Origin: Candidatus Anammoximicrobium sp.
GTDB taxonomy: Bacteria; Planctomycetota; Planctomycetia; Pirellulales; Pirellulaceae
Assembly (NCBI GenBank): GCA_012515235.1
Contig: JAAYYU010000227.1
Location: forward strand, 1-42,904
Length of the DNA stretch: 42,904 bases
Direction: 5' to 3'
Numbering within the stretch: position 1 is the first letter of the stretch; every line of letters begins with the position of its first letter. Position numbers and translations under genes: made by a program. Positions 35,591-42,904 of this stretch are shown here, piece by piece. Under the pieces are notes generated by a model. It was given only the letters and a program-made list of their open reading frames with translations. It had not been told where the DNA came from and did no database searches.

Positions 35591-36892
35591 ATGCTGCAGC
35601 GATGCCTGCCGCTGGTGCTGTTTGCCGGCCTGGTTCAGGCGGCGGAGGTTCCGGAACCGGCGTCGGAAAAGGCGGTCGATTATGCCATCGTCGTGACGGG
35701 GCGTGAACTGCTCGTAGGCGCGTACGCCGACGGCCACACGCAGTTTCTCACCAAGACGCTACGAGGCCTCGGACTGCACTGTTCGTATTCGATGACGGTG
35801 GACGATGGCTTCGCCGATATTTCCGAGGCGATCCGCGGTGCCTTTGCCAAAGTCCCACTGGTGATCGTCACCGGCGGATTGGGCCCTACGGAAAACGACG
35901 TGACGCGGCAGGCGTTGTCCGAGTGTACCGGAGTGCCGCTGCACGAGCACGAAGACATTCTGCGCGACATGGAACGGCGGATCGGGGTTCCGCGGGATCA
36001 GTTGCGGGCCAATCTGCGGCGACAGTCGCAGGTGCCGACGCGCGGGACCTATCTGAAGAATGCCAGCGGTTCGGCGGCTGGGCTGGTGTTCGACGTGGGC
36101 GACAAGGTCGTCGTGGCCTTGCCGGGTCCGCCGCGGGAGTTGCAGCCGATGGTCCGCGACACCTTGGTGCCGTACCTCAGTCGCCGGTTCGGCACACGGT
36201 TGCCCGGCTGTTCGTTGACGATCCGCTTCGTGGGGCTCGGCCAGTCGCAAATCGACCAGACGATGAAGGAACACGCGCCGCTGTCGGCCGATGTGCTGGT
36301 CTCGTCGCAATTCGACGGCGGCCGGGTGGACTTTACCTTCTCGCTGCCCACCGACAACGCAAAGAACCGGGCTCGCCTGGAGGACTTGAAACAGAAGACA
36401 ACGGCGTGCCTGGGCGACTTTATCTACGCCTGCGACGAAACGACCACGCTGGAGCAGCACGTGCTGACGCTGCTGGAACAGCGTCAGGCGACGCTGGCGA
36501 TCGCGGAAGCTGGCAGCGGAGGGACGCTGGCGGCGGCCCTGGACGGCGTCGAGGGCGCGGAACGCTTGCTGCTGGGCGCGTACGTGGCCCGCACCAACGA
36601 GCGGCTGCGGAACCTGCTGCGCGTGCCGGACGACCAGTGGCCGGTTGCCGCGGCGCCGGTCGAGAAGACGAGGTTGCTGGCCGCCGAGTTAGCCGCCGCC
36701 ACGTCCGCTCCGTGGGCAATCGTCGTGGGCGACGCGGAGCGGGACGAGCGTGGCGCCAGCTACGTCGAGGTCGTGTTCCGCCATCCGGATGGGCGGATGG
36801 AGAATCAGCGTTTCGGAGTCCGTAGCGGGGACGCGGGCCGGAGCCATCTGACGACGCAACTGCTGGATCAACTCCGCCGCCGGCTGCGGTGA
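35591..36892 (+). CDS. Exported CinA-like protein with probably inactive amidase domain
   Basis: 433 residues from ATG 35591 (GGGAG upstream), chosen because it starts a signal peptide (MLQRCLPLVLFAGLVQAAE). An ATG at 35519 overlapping the upstream stop as ATGA would add 24 residues. The N-terminal MoCF-type domain (~25-190) is conserved: VVTGRELLVGAYADGHTQFL and LVIVTGGLGPTENDVTRQAL. The C-terminal CinA/PncC domain (~300-433) is recognisable (LAAALDGVEGAERLLLGAYV), but the AES(C)TGG motif has become AEAGSGG (Ala at residue 307 where the catalytic Ser sits), and the usual GIAGP segment is replaced by VVGDAERDERG. Normal CinA is cytoplasmic and acts in nicotinamide nucleotide recycling. This one seems exported and lacks amidase residues, so I leave out the symbol. 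Confidence 0.82.
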   Translation: MLQRCLPLVLFAGLVQAAEVPEPASEKAVDYAIVVTGRELLVGAYADGHTQFLTKTLRGLGLHCSYSMTVDDGFADISEAIRGAFAKVPLVIVTGGLGPTENDVTRQALSECTGVPLHEHEDILRDMERRIGVPRDQLRANLRRQSQVPTRGTYLKNASGSAAGLVFDVGDKVVVALPGPPRELQPMVRDTLVPYLSRRFGTRLPGCSLTIRFVGLGQSQIDQTMKEHAPLSADVLVSSQFDGGRVDFTFSLPTDNAKNRARLEDLKQKTTACLGDFIYACDETTTLEQHVLTLLEQRQATLAIAEAGSGGTLAAALDGVEGAERLLLGAYVARTNERLRNLLRVPDDQWPVAAAPVEKTRLLAAELAAATSAPWAIVVGDAERDERGASYVEVVFRHPDGRMENQRFGVRSGDAGRSHLTTQLLDQLRRRLR

Positions 36893-37085
36893 GGATCGCG
36901 TCCGAAGTTCCAGACCGTCGCCGCTTGCAGCGTGGTGCACGTGAACCGCACTTGCCCGAAGTCTCGCGTTTCCCCGAGGGTTCGGTGAGGTCTGTCCTGA
37001 TCCGTGCTGTCGAAGGCGATTGCTCGCACCCAACGGGATTCCGTCGCTTTGTGTGCGTCGTTTGTGAAGTCATCGTTTCGGTGCC

Positions 37086-37182
37086 GGGGTCAGGCTTACA
37101 GAATTCAGTTTTGGCCGATCGTGGCACCAGCCAGATGGTCCGACCCTGCTCGGCCAAAACTGAATTCTGTAAGCCTGACCCC
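37086..37182. repeat. Perfect 33-bp inverted repeat with 31-nt loop (REP/MITE-like)
   Basis: The arm starting GGGGTCAGGCTTACAG (37086-37118) is exactly complemented at 37150-37182. It sits in the 384-bp spacer (36893-37276) between two convergent genes; I see nothing else in that spacer. The arms are AT-richer than the surroundings (GAATTCAGTTTTGG), suggesting an acquired element. The GGGGTCAGGC start matches the decayed repeats near 8977-9063. It could also terminate transcription from both sides. Confidence 0.92.
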
Positions 37183-37276
37183 ATTTCGCTTGACCGTGCC
37201 ATCTTGGACAGCCTCTTTCCGTGTCCGTTTTCCGTTTGGTGCTAGCCCGGATGGCATGAGGGAGGTCGAACTTGGG

Positions 37277-40144
37277 CTAAAGGACCCTGCGGCCGGCGTC
37301 ATCGCCGTCGGATTCCTGCAATCCCAGTTCCCGCCGCAGGTACTGCCCGGTCACAGACGCTTCGCATTGAGCCACGGTTTCCGGCGTCCCCTGGACGACG
37401 ATTTCGCCGCCGGCGGCGGCGGCGCCGGGGCCGAGGTCGATGATCCAGTCGGCGGCGGTCATCAGTTGCAGGTTGTGTTCGACGACGATCAGCGAGTGGC
37501 CCACGGCCAGCAGGGCGTCGAAGCAGTCGAGCAGCTTGACCACGTCGGCGAAATGCAGGCCGGTGGTGGGTTCGTCCAGGAGAAACAGCGTGCGGTTGCG
37601 GGTCGCGGCGGACATGTAGGCCGCCAGCTTGAGCCGTTGCGCCTCGCCGGACGAGAGCGTGTTCGCTCTCTGGCCCAGCCGCAGGTAGTCCAGGCCCACG
37701 TCGATCAGTTGCTTGAGCTTCGTCTGCACCTTTCTCTGGCCGCGAAAGAAGGAGAACGCTTCGCGGACCGTCATTTCCAGCACTTCGGCAATGTTGCGGC
37801 CGCGATACGTCACGCCCAGGATCTCTTGGCGGTATCGTGTGCCGCCGCATTGGGCGCATTTCATGTACACGTCCGGCAGAAACTGCATGTCGATCTGCAC
37901 GTATCCGTCACCGGCACAGGCCTCACAGCGGCCGCCCTCGACGTTGAAACTGAAGTAGGCGGCCGAGTAGTTGTGCGTCCGCGCCTCGACCGTGCCGGCA
38001 AACACCTCGCGGATGGGGTCGAACGCCTTGACGTAAGTCACCGGGTTGGAGCGCGGCGAGCGGCCGATGGGACTCTGGTCCACCAGCAGCACGTCGTCGA
38101 TTTGCCCGTCGCCCACGATGTCGTCGAACGGGTGAGTTCCCGCCGCCTCCTTGCGTTTGCGGCGGCACAGGGCGCCGTACAACGTCTCGTGCATGAGGCT
38201 GCTTTTGCCGGCGCCGCTGACGCCCGTCACCAGGCAGAGGACGCCCAGGGGGAAATCGACGTTTAGGTTCTTCAGATTGTTGCCGCGAGCGCCGCGCAAA
38301 CGAATCCAGCCTCGGCCGGTCGGGCGGCGGCGTTCGGGTCCCGTCACGCCTCGCCGGCCGGCCAGATACTCGCCGGTCAGACTCGCGTTCGGGGCCAGCA
38401 GCTCCTGCGGCGTTCCTTGAAAGACCACCTGGCCGCCGCATTCGCCTGCGCCGGGACCGAACTCGACGACCTGGTCCGCCCGCCGCAAAACCGTCGCTTC
38501 GTGTTCGGTGACGACGACCGTGTTCTGGCGGGCCTTCAGGCGGACAATGGCGTCCGTGAGCCGATCCACGTCGCGCGGGTGCAAGCCCACCGACGGCTCG
38601 TCCAGTACGTACAGCATGTTGACCAGATTAGAGCCCAGCGTCGAAGTCATGGCGACGCGTTGCGCTTCGCCGCCGCTGAGCGTCCGGATCGTGCGGTCCA
38701 GAGGCAAGTAGCCAAGCCCCACGTCGCCCAGGTAGCCCAGGCGGGCCTGGACCTGCTCCAACATCGTCTGGGCCACCGACCGTTCGACAGCGGTCAGCGA
38801 CAGCGTGCGGAAGAACTCGGCCGCCTCGTCGATCTTCAGGCTGCAGACTTCGGCCAGATTGCGGCCGCCCACCCGCGTCGCCAAAACTTCGGACCGCAAC
38901 CGCTTGCCGCCGCACGTCGGGCACGCCCGGTAACTCTTCCAGCGGGCCAGAAAGGCGCGGATGGGCACCTTGTACTTGTGCCGCTCCAACCAGTTGAAGA
39001 ACCCGCGCAGGCCGCCGAAGTTTCGCTCGGGGACGCCTTCGCGAATGATCCGCAGATGCTCCTCGCCCAGCTGGCAAAACGGCACGTTGACGGGCAAGCG
39101 GTAATCGCCGGCCAGGGCAAGCAATTCGTCCAGTTCGTGGGCGTAGGCCGGCGTGTTCCAGGGAGCGATTGCGCCCTCGCGGAGCGTTTTGAGCGGGTCC
39201 GGGACGACCAGGTCGATGTCCATTTCCACGGTGTCGCCAAAACCCTCACACTGCGGGCAAGCGCCCAGCGGGCTGTTGTAGTCGAACAAACGGGGCTCCG
39301 GCGCGGGATAGTCGCGGCCGCAGTCCTCGCAACGCAGGGCGGCGCTGAACGCGATCCGCCGCCAAAGGCGGCCGTCGATCTGGTGCAAACCCGCGGATCC
39401 GGCTGGTTCGTCGTCCGCCGCCACCCAGGCATGACAGACGCCCTCGCCTTGGGCAAAGGCGGTTTCCAGCGAATCGCGGAGCCGCGGCAGGCTCACGCTG
39501 CCCGCCGTCAACCGGTCGGTCACGACCTGCAGGGAGGGCGGGGAGCCTGCGGCCGCGCCGGCCGGCAGCGGGGTCTCGGCCAGTGCGAAGAGTCTGTCGC
39601 CGGCGATCACCCGCACAAAGCCCGCGCTCTGCAACTCGGCGACAACGGCGGCAAGTTCCTCGTCGGGCAGCAGGCGTCGAGGAAAGGTCAGCAGGTACCG
39701 CGTGCCCTCCGCAAGTCCGGCCAGCTTGTCCGCGGCACTCTGCGGCGTCTGACGCTGGATTTCCCGTCCGCAACCCAGGCAGAAGACACGGCCGATCTTG
39801 GCAAACAGCAACCGCAAGTAGTCGATCGTTTCCGTGGCCGACGCGATCGTGGCCCGATTCGAACGCGTCGTGCTCTTGCGCACCACGGCAAGGGCGGGCG
39901 GCAGACCGTCGATGCGATCCGCTTCCGGCTTTTCCAGCCGCTCCAGAAACTGGCGCGTGTAGGCCGAAAAACTCTCGATGTAGCGCCGCTGTCCTTCGGC
40001 GTACAGCGTATCCAGCGCCAGGCTGGTCTTGCCGCTGCCGCTCACCCCGCAGAACACGATCAGCCGCCCGCGCGGGAGGTCCAGATCGACCGACTTCAGA
40101 TTATGGACGCGGACGCCCCGCAGTTGGATGTGCTTGGTCGTCAA
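37277..40144 (-). CDS. UvrA-type excinuclease ATPase (paralogue)
   Basis: 955 residues. The start is a TTG at 40144, fitting the family opening (IQLRGVRVHNLKSVDLDLPR); no in-frame ATG is better placed. Two ABC modules are present: Walker A GVSGSGKT (33-40), signature LSGGEAQR, Walker B VLDEPSVGLHP; then GVSGAGKSS, LSSGEAQR, LLDEPTTGLH. Zinc-finger Cys pairs are seen in CEDCGRDY...CPQC and CEACAGDG...CAQCGG. UvrA recognises bulky DNA lesions with UvrB. No uvrB or uvrC is nearby, and KTSLALDTLYAEG/IESFSAYTRQF differs slightly from the canonical KSSLAFDTLYAEG/VESLSAYARQF, as in the extra UvrA copy common in planctomycetes. It is an intact gene, probably the accessory paralogue, so no symbol beyond family is given. 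Confidence 0.92.
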   Translation of the reverse strand: MTTKHIQLRGVRVHNLKSVDLDLPRGRLIVFCGVSGSGKTSLALDTLYAEGQRRYIESFSAYTRQFLERLEKPEADRIDGLPPALAVVRKSTTRSNRATIASATETIDYLRLLFAKIGRVFCLGCGREIQRQTPQSAADKLAGLAEGTRYLLTFPRRLLPDEELAAVVAELQSAGFVRVIAGDRLFALAETPLPAGAAAGSPPSLQVVTDRLTAGSVSLPRLRDSLETAFAQGEGVCHAWVAADDEPAGSAGLHQIDGRLWRRIAFSAALRCEDCGRDYPAPEPRLFDYNSPLGACPQCEGFGDTVEMDIDLVVPDPLKTLREGAIAPWNTPAYAHELDELLALAGDYRLPVNVPFCQLGEEHLRIIREGVPERNFGGLRGFFNWLERHKYKVPIRAFLARWKSYRACPTCGGKRLRSEVLATRVGGRNLAEVCSLKIDEAAEFFRTLSLTAVERSVAQTMLEQVQARLGYLGDVGLGYLPLDRTIRTLSGGEAQRVAMTSTLGSNLVNMLYVLDEPSVGLHPRDVDRLTDAIVRLKARQNTVVVTEHEATVLRRADQVVEFGPGAGECGGQVVFQGTPQELLAPNASLTGEYLAGRRGVTGPERRRPTGRGWIRLRGARGNNLKNLNVDFPLGVLCLVTGVSGAGKSSLMHETLYGALCRRKRKEAAGTHPFDDIVGDGQIDDVLLVDQSPIGRSPRSNPVTYVKAFDPIREVFAGTVEARTHNYSAAYFSFNVEGGRCEACAGDGYVQIDMQFLPDVYMKCAQCGGTRYRQEILGVTYRGRNIAEVLEMTVREAFSFFRGQRKVQTKLKQLIDVGLDYLRLGQRANTLSSGEAQRLKLAAYMSAATRNRTLFLLDEPTTGLHFADVVKLLDCFDALLAVGHSLIVVEHNLQLMTAADWIIDLGPGAAAAGGEIVVQGTPETVAQCEASVTGQYLRRELGLQESDGDDAGRRVL

Positions 40145-40531
40145 AAGTGGCCTCTGGGGATGTGGCGGATCACGGACTGCGGGACACCAGGCGCCGCGCA
40201 GCGATCACCGCACAAAACGGTTCCATGGGTTGTTGGGCACGCGGGTTGTTGGGCACGCGAATCGACGCATTGAAGCTTTCGCCTCCGATCCATACGGCGG
40301 CCCGATGCCTTTCGTGCGCCTCGTGCGTGTCGGGTGTCGAGCGGCCTGGCGCGTCGGGCTGTCGTGCCGGGCCCCATCTTACCGCGCTCTCGGACGGAAT
40401 CCCATCTCACGGCGTTGCGGCCGGGATTTGGGTTGTCAGAAATTCCCGTCTCGGGTAGGATGTGAACGCCAGCTAGCAGAGCGCACACCAAATCGTCACT
40501 CGGCGCGAACCAGATGGAGGGTGAACAGACG
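40145..40531. repeat. Spacer with exact 16-bp tandem duplication (40228-40259)
   Basis: GGTTGTTGGGCACGCG is repeated head to tail at 40228-40243 and 40244-40259. The rest of this 387-bp region upstream of the divergent UvrA and ATP-grasp genes shows no gene, RNA or clear promoter. Confidence 0.6.
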
Positions 40532-41563
40532 ATGGCCGACTTGCAGCGCGTAATGGATCTACCGGTGCTTCTGATCTACGACATCGATCCGTCGTGGAGC
40601 GCGGCGGAACAGGAGGAAACCAATCGCGCGTGTCAGCGTCTGGGATACGCCATGCGGCGGCAAGGCCATTCCGTCCGCTTTCTGCCGGTCTCGGATCCTG
40701 ATCTGCACCGCGTTCTGGCGGCGTACGACCCGCGGGACGTGATTGTGTTCAACTGGTGCGAAGGCTTGCCCGGCATCGACCGCAGCGAAGCCTGGGTGGC
40801 GGAGACGCTGGAACGTCTGCGTTTCACCTACACCGGCGCTTCCGCCGAAGTGCTGAAACGGAGTTACGACAAGCCTTGGGTCAAACGCATGCTGCGGTCG
40901 CAAGGCGTCCCGACGCCGAACTGGAAGGTGCTGCATTCGCCGGTCACCAGCGGCTGGAGTTGCTTTCCCGCCATCGTCAAACCGGCCTGCGAACACTGCA
41001 GCCTGGGCATCGACGCGGGCGCGGTGGTCTGCGATCCCGGCCAACTCCATCAGCGCGTCAGTTATGTGCTGGACACGTTTCAGCAGCCGGCCATCGTCGA
41101 GGACTTTGTGGACGGGCGCGAGTTCCACGTGCCCGTGTGGGGCAACCGCCAGGTGGAAGTGCTGCCGCCGGTCGAGTTCGATTTCTCTGCCCTGGATAAC
41201 CTTGGCGACCGGCTCTGTTCGTACGATGCCAAGTTCGTCCCGGAGTCGACCGTGTACCGCCAGATCAAAAGTTGGGCGCCGGCCCGTTTGTCGCCGGAAG
41301 AATTGACGCAGCTCGAAGCCGCGTCCAAGGCGGCCTATCGGACCTTGGACTGCCGGGACTACGGCCGGATCGACGTGCGCTTGCGGGACGGCGTGTTCTA
41401 TGTGTTGGACGTCAATCCGAACGCCGACATCAGCTTTGACGCCAGCCTGGCGCTGGCGGCCGAAAAGGCCGGTTACTGCTACGGGGCGATGGGCAGCCGC
41501 GTACTGGAGCTTGCCCTGGAGCGGCACCCGCTAAAAGCGAGCCCCCCACCAGTAGCTGCTTAG
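40532..41563 (+). CDS. ATP-grasp ligase (D-Ala-D-Ala ligase-like)
   Basis: 343 residues from ATG 40532, with GGAGGGTGA upstream; the ATG at 40514 overlaps that site. The N-terminal Rossmann-like domain (LPVLLIYDIDPSWSAAEQEE) is followed by ATP-grasp landmarks: YTGASAEVLKRSYDKPWVKR, the lysine-bearing strand FPAIVKPACEHCSLGIDAG, AIVEDFVDGREFHVPVWG and the Mg-binding end RIDVRLRDGVFYVLDVNPNA. Such enzymes join a carboxylate to an amine using ATP, usually making a peptide or amide bond. It converges on a C39-like peptidase gene with 33 bp of shared coding sequence. It is not the cell-wall Ddl by context; specificity is unknown. Confidence 0.87.
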   Translation: MADLQRVMDLPVLLIYDIDPSWSAAEQEETNRACQRLGYAMRRQGHSVRFLPVSDPDLHRVLAAYDPRDVIVFNWCEGLPGIDRSEAWVAETLERLRFTYTGASAEVLKRSYDKPWVKRMLRSQGVPTPNWKVLHSPVTSGWSCFPAIVKPACEHCSLGIDAGAVVCDPGQLHQRVSYVLDTFQQPAIVEDFVDGREFHVPVWGNRQVEVLPPVEFDFSALDNLGDRLCSYDAKFVPESTVYRQIKSWAPARLSPEELTQLEAASKAAYRTLDCRDYGRIDVRLRDGVFYVLDVNPNADISFDASLALAAEKAGYCYGAMGSRVLELALERHPLKASPPPVAA

Positions 41564-42424
41564 GATCGCCGTCAACTGGGCGACTAGCGAAACCCGATCC
41601 ACGTCGGAAGCAAGCCGAATGCCGGAAGAACTGGCCACGGTCGTATAGTCGCGGTACAGCGTGCGCAGGTCGCCTCGCGTCCGGTCGCCGTTGCCGCTGG
41701 CCCAGTGGGTGATCCCGGCCAGGATCAACTCCTCGTTCTCCTCCAGGAATTCGGCCAAGTAGGGCCCTTCCTCGATGTCTCCGTCGTCGGAACTGGCCAA
41801 CGCGGCGATTTCCGCCAAGTCGTTCGCCATCCCTTCGGCGGTATCCGCCGAGCCACGTTCGCACAACCGCAGCCAAGACTCCGAGATGCTCCACTTGGGC
41901 GACTCGCCGTCCTGGCGGCTCAACAAGATCGCAAAGTACTGACTCGGCTCGTACGAATCCGGACCGCTGGCGACGTTCCAAGCGTTTCGCAGCAACCTGG
42001 CCTCCGACCAGCGAAAAAAGACCGCCTGCTTCTCCTTCGGATCGACGATGATGAACTTGCGTTGCTTGGCCAAGTAACCGATGGCAGCCACCCAGTGCTC
42101 GAAATGCCGTGATAACAGGATGGCCGGATTGCCCTGTCGCAGATGGGCGCGCAACCGCCTTGCGAACTCCTTGCCCTTGCCCTGTTCGTCACTCAGAACG
42201 AACTCGGATTTCACGCCAAACGCGCGCGCCGCGCGCCGAAGTCCGACTTCATCCACGCCGTGACTAAAGGCACTCATCGGCCGCCCGGCGGCTGCCGCCA
42301 ACTGCCTCTGCGTTGCCGAAATACCGAGAATAAACAAACACCCCGACAGGCTGCACGGTCCGCAGTGACTCGGCAACTGCAATTCGCACAAAGGGGCAAA
42401 GGGGCGGTTCTTTCGGGTTCTCAT
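41531..42424 (-). CDS. C39-like (papain-fold) cysteine peptidase family protein
   Basis: 297 residues from ATG 42424; the open frame extends to 42601, but the upstream part looks non-coding. The peptidase core shows Cys21 in LQLPSHCGPCSL with Gln16 as a possible oxyanion residue, His110 in HFEHWVAAIGY and Asp128 in FIIVDP, so the Cys-His-Asp triad looks complete. There is no signal peptide and no attached ABC exporter. The C-terminal ~130 residues are acidic and helical with no known domain. C39 domains cleave double-Gly-type leaders or act as amidases or peptidases. The 3' end overlaps that of the ATP-grasp gene by 33 bp, antisense. Family confident, substrate unknown. Confidence 0.78.
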   Translation of the reverse strand: MRTRKNRPFAPLCELQLPSHCGPCSLSGCLFILGISATQRQLAAAAGRPMSAFSHGVDEVGLRRAARAFGVKSEFVLSDEQGKGKEFARRLRAHLRQGNPAILLSRHFEHWVAAIGYLAKQRKFIIVDPKEKQAVFFRWSEARLLRNAWNVASGPDSYEPSQYFAILLSRQDGESPKWSISESWLRLCERGSADTAEGMANDLAEIAALASSDDGDIEEGPYLAEFLEENEELILAGITHWASGNGDRTRGDLRTLYRDYTTVASSSGIRLASDVDRVSLVAQLTAILSSYWWGARF

Positions 42425-42904
42425 TGGTTCTGCTGCCTGCCGGCGTAGTGCGCCGGGATCAACGCAGTCAGTGGGATAACCGGCCGTCAACGTCAAAGCC
42501 CGGCCGCCGGGGCCGTTTCGCAGGACGGACGTCAAGCACGTGTGGCGAGATCGTTGGGGGTCAAGCCTGTTTTGCCGGCTACTGGATTGCTCGCGGTGCA
42601 ATTGTCGGACGATGAGTCGCCAGTGTCAAGGCTGCGGTCCCACAATCACCTGACTGCCTGGATTCTCGCGCAAGCTGTAAGTGCTTAAAAGATAGCGGTT
42701 TAGGTTCTGCCAGGAAATGCCGATCAGGCCGCCGGGACCTTGCGGATCGAGGAGGCAAGGGAGCCGCAGACGCAACCGGATGATTCGGGCAGACAGGTCA
42801 CTTTGTGACGATCGGTCGTCACGGAGTGACCTCTAGACTCCCGCATGGGAGATCTGACAGTCTGTTGTAGAAAAAGGCCGGACACCTCGCGGTGGTCGTT
42901 TTCC
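42425..42904. other. Spacer upstream of the C39-like gene
   Basis: About 480 bp to the window edge. Apart from the hairpin at 42796-42831 I see no RNA gene, promoter or coding sequence that can be supported. Confidence 0.4.
42796..42831. repeat. 16-bp hairpin built of two mirrored GTCAC triloops
   Basis: GGTCACTTTGTGACGA (42796-42811) pairs with 42816-42831 across a TCGG loop; the only two deviations would be G-U pairs in RNA. Each half is also a small hairpin: GTCAC-TTT-GTGAC and GTCAC-GGA-GTGAC. The C(GGA)G centre is the same as in the other doublets of this window. Confidence 0.78.

Noticed and set aside
42425..42601. N-terminal extension of the C39-like gene to 42601
   Set aside because: The added residues are Arg/Pro-rich and unlike the family; ATG 42424 puts the protein start just before the core.
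1..42904. Possible CRISPR arrays, tRNA genes or a transposase gene
   Set aside because: Spacers were scanned by eye: repeats are short palindromes without regular spacers, no cloverleaf or TTCGA-arm context was found, and no transposase domain was recognised.

Overview
The window looks like chromosomal DNA of a planctomycete (Planctomycetota, probably a Pirellulales-type relative). It is GC-rich and carries a DUF1800/DUF1501 pair, Tat-exported Gfo/Idh/MocA and FAD oxidoreductases, HEAT-repeat mosaics, a hydrazine-synthase-alpha-like c-heme protein and ABC-2 operons. The assignment rests on gene content only. No rRNA, tRNA, CRISPR array, prophage or intact transposase gene was found.

Layout. 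1-8.8 kb: three large predicted extracellular carbohydrate-active proteins (a glycosidase-like TIM-barrel protein cut by the window edge, a double pectate-lyase-like beta-helix protein, and a LamG/helical/beta-helix protein). Between the first two lies a broken chimeric ABC-ATPase/carbohydrate-binding pseudogene. 9.3-14.9 kb: a divergent pair, a HEAT/discoidin/propeller/c-heme mosaic and a Tat FAD oxidoreductase. 15.2-22.3 kb: a minus-strand ABC-2 operon (large membrane-anchored protein, ATPase, permease, HEAT-repeat protein). 22.4-25.1 kb: the DUF1800-DUF1501 pair. 25.4-27.2 kb: a B12-binding-type radical SAM protein. 27.5-32.8 kb: a three-gene type-I-secretion-like operon (ABC exporter, HlyD adaptor, TolC-like lipoprotein). 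33.2-36.9 kb: Gfo/Idh/MocA oxidoreductase, sugar isomerase-like protein and an exported CinA-like protein. 37.3-40.1 kb: a UvrA paralogue. 40.5-42.4 kb: an ATP-grasp ligase and a C39-like cysteine peptidase, convergent with overlapping 3' ends.

Two protein-level anomalies stand out. The ABC exporter keeps Walker A and the signature motif but appears to have lost the Q-loop Gln, the catalytic Glu and the H-loop His. The CinA-like protein carries a signal peptide and has lost the amidase Ser. At the DNA level the spacers hold several families of palindromic repeats. One has a REPIN-like inverted-doublet architecture with C(GGA)G triloop hairpins (16972-17048, 34536-34595, and a related form at 42796-42831). 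One copy has become the N-terminal coding sequence of the HEAT protein. Other families are a 33-bp perfect inverted repeat beginning GGGGTCAGGC (37086-37182), with decayed relatives near 9.0 kb, and a three-hairpin element beginning CGTTCCCAG (32827-32897).

How genes may work together: the left end looks like polysaccharide breakdown and sugar oxidation outside the cytoplasm. The 27-33 kb operon would span both membranes. The ABC-2 operon and the DUF1800/DUF1501 pair are standard planctomycete modules of unknown substrate.
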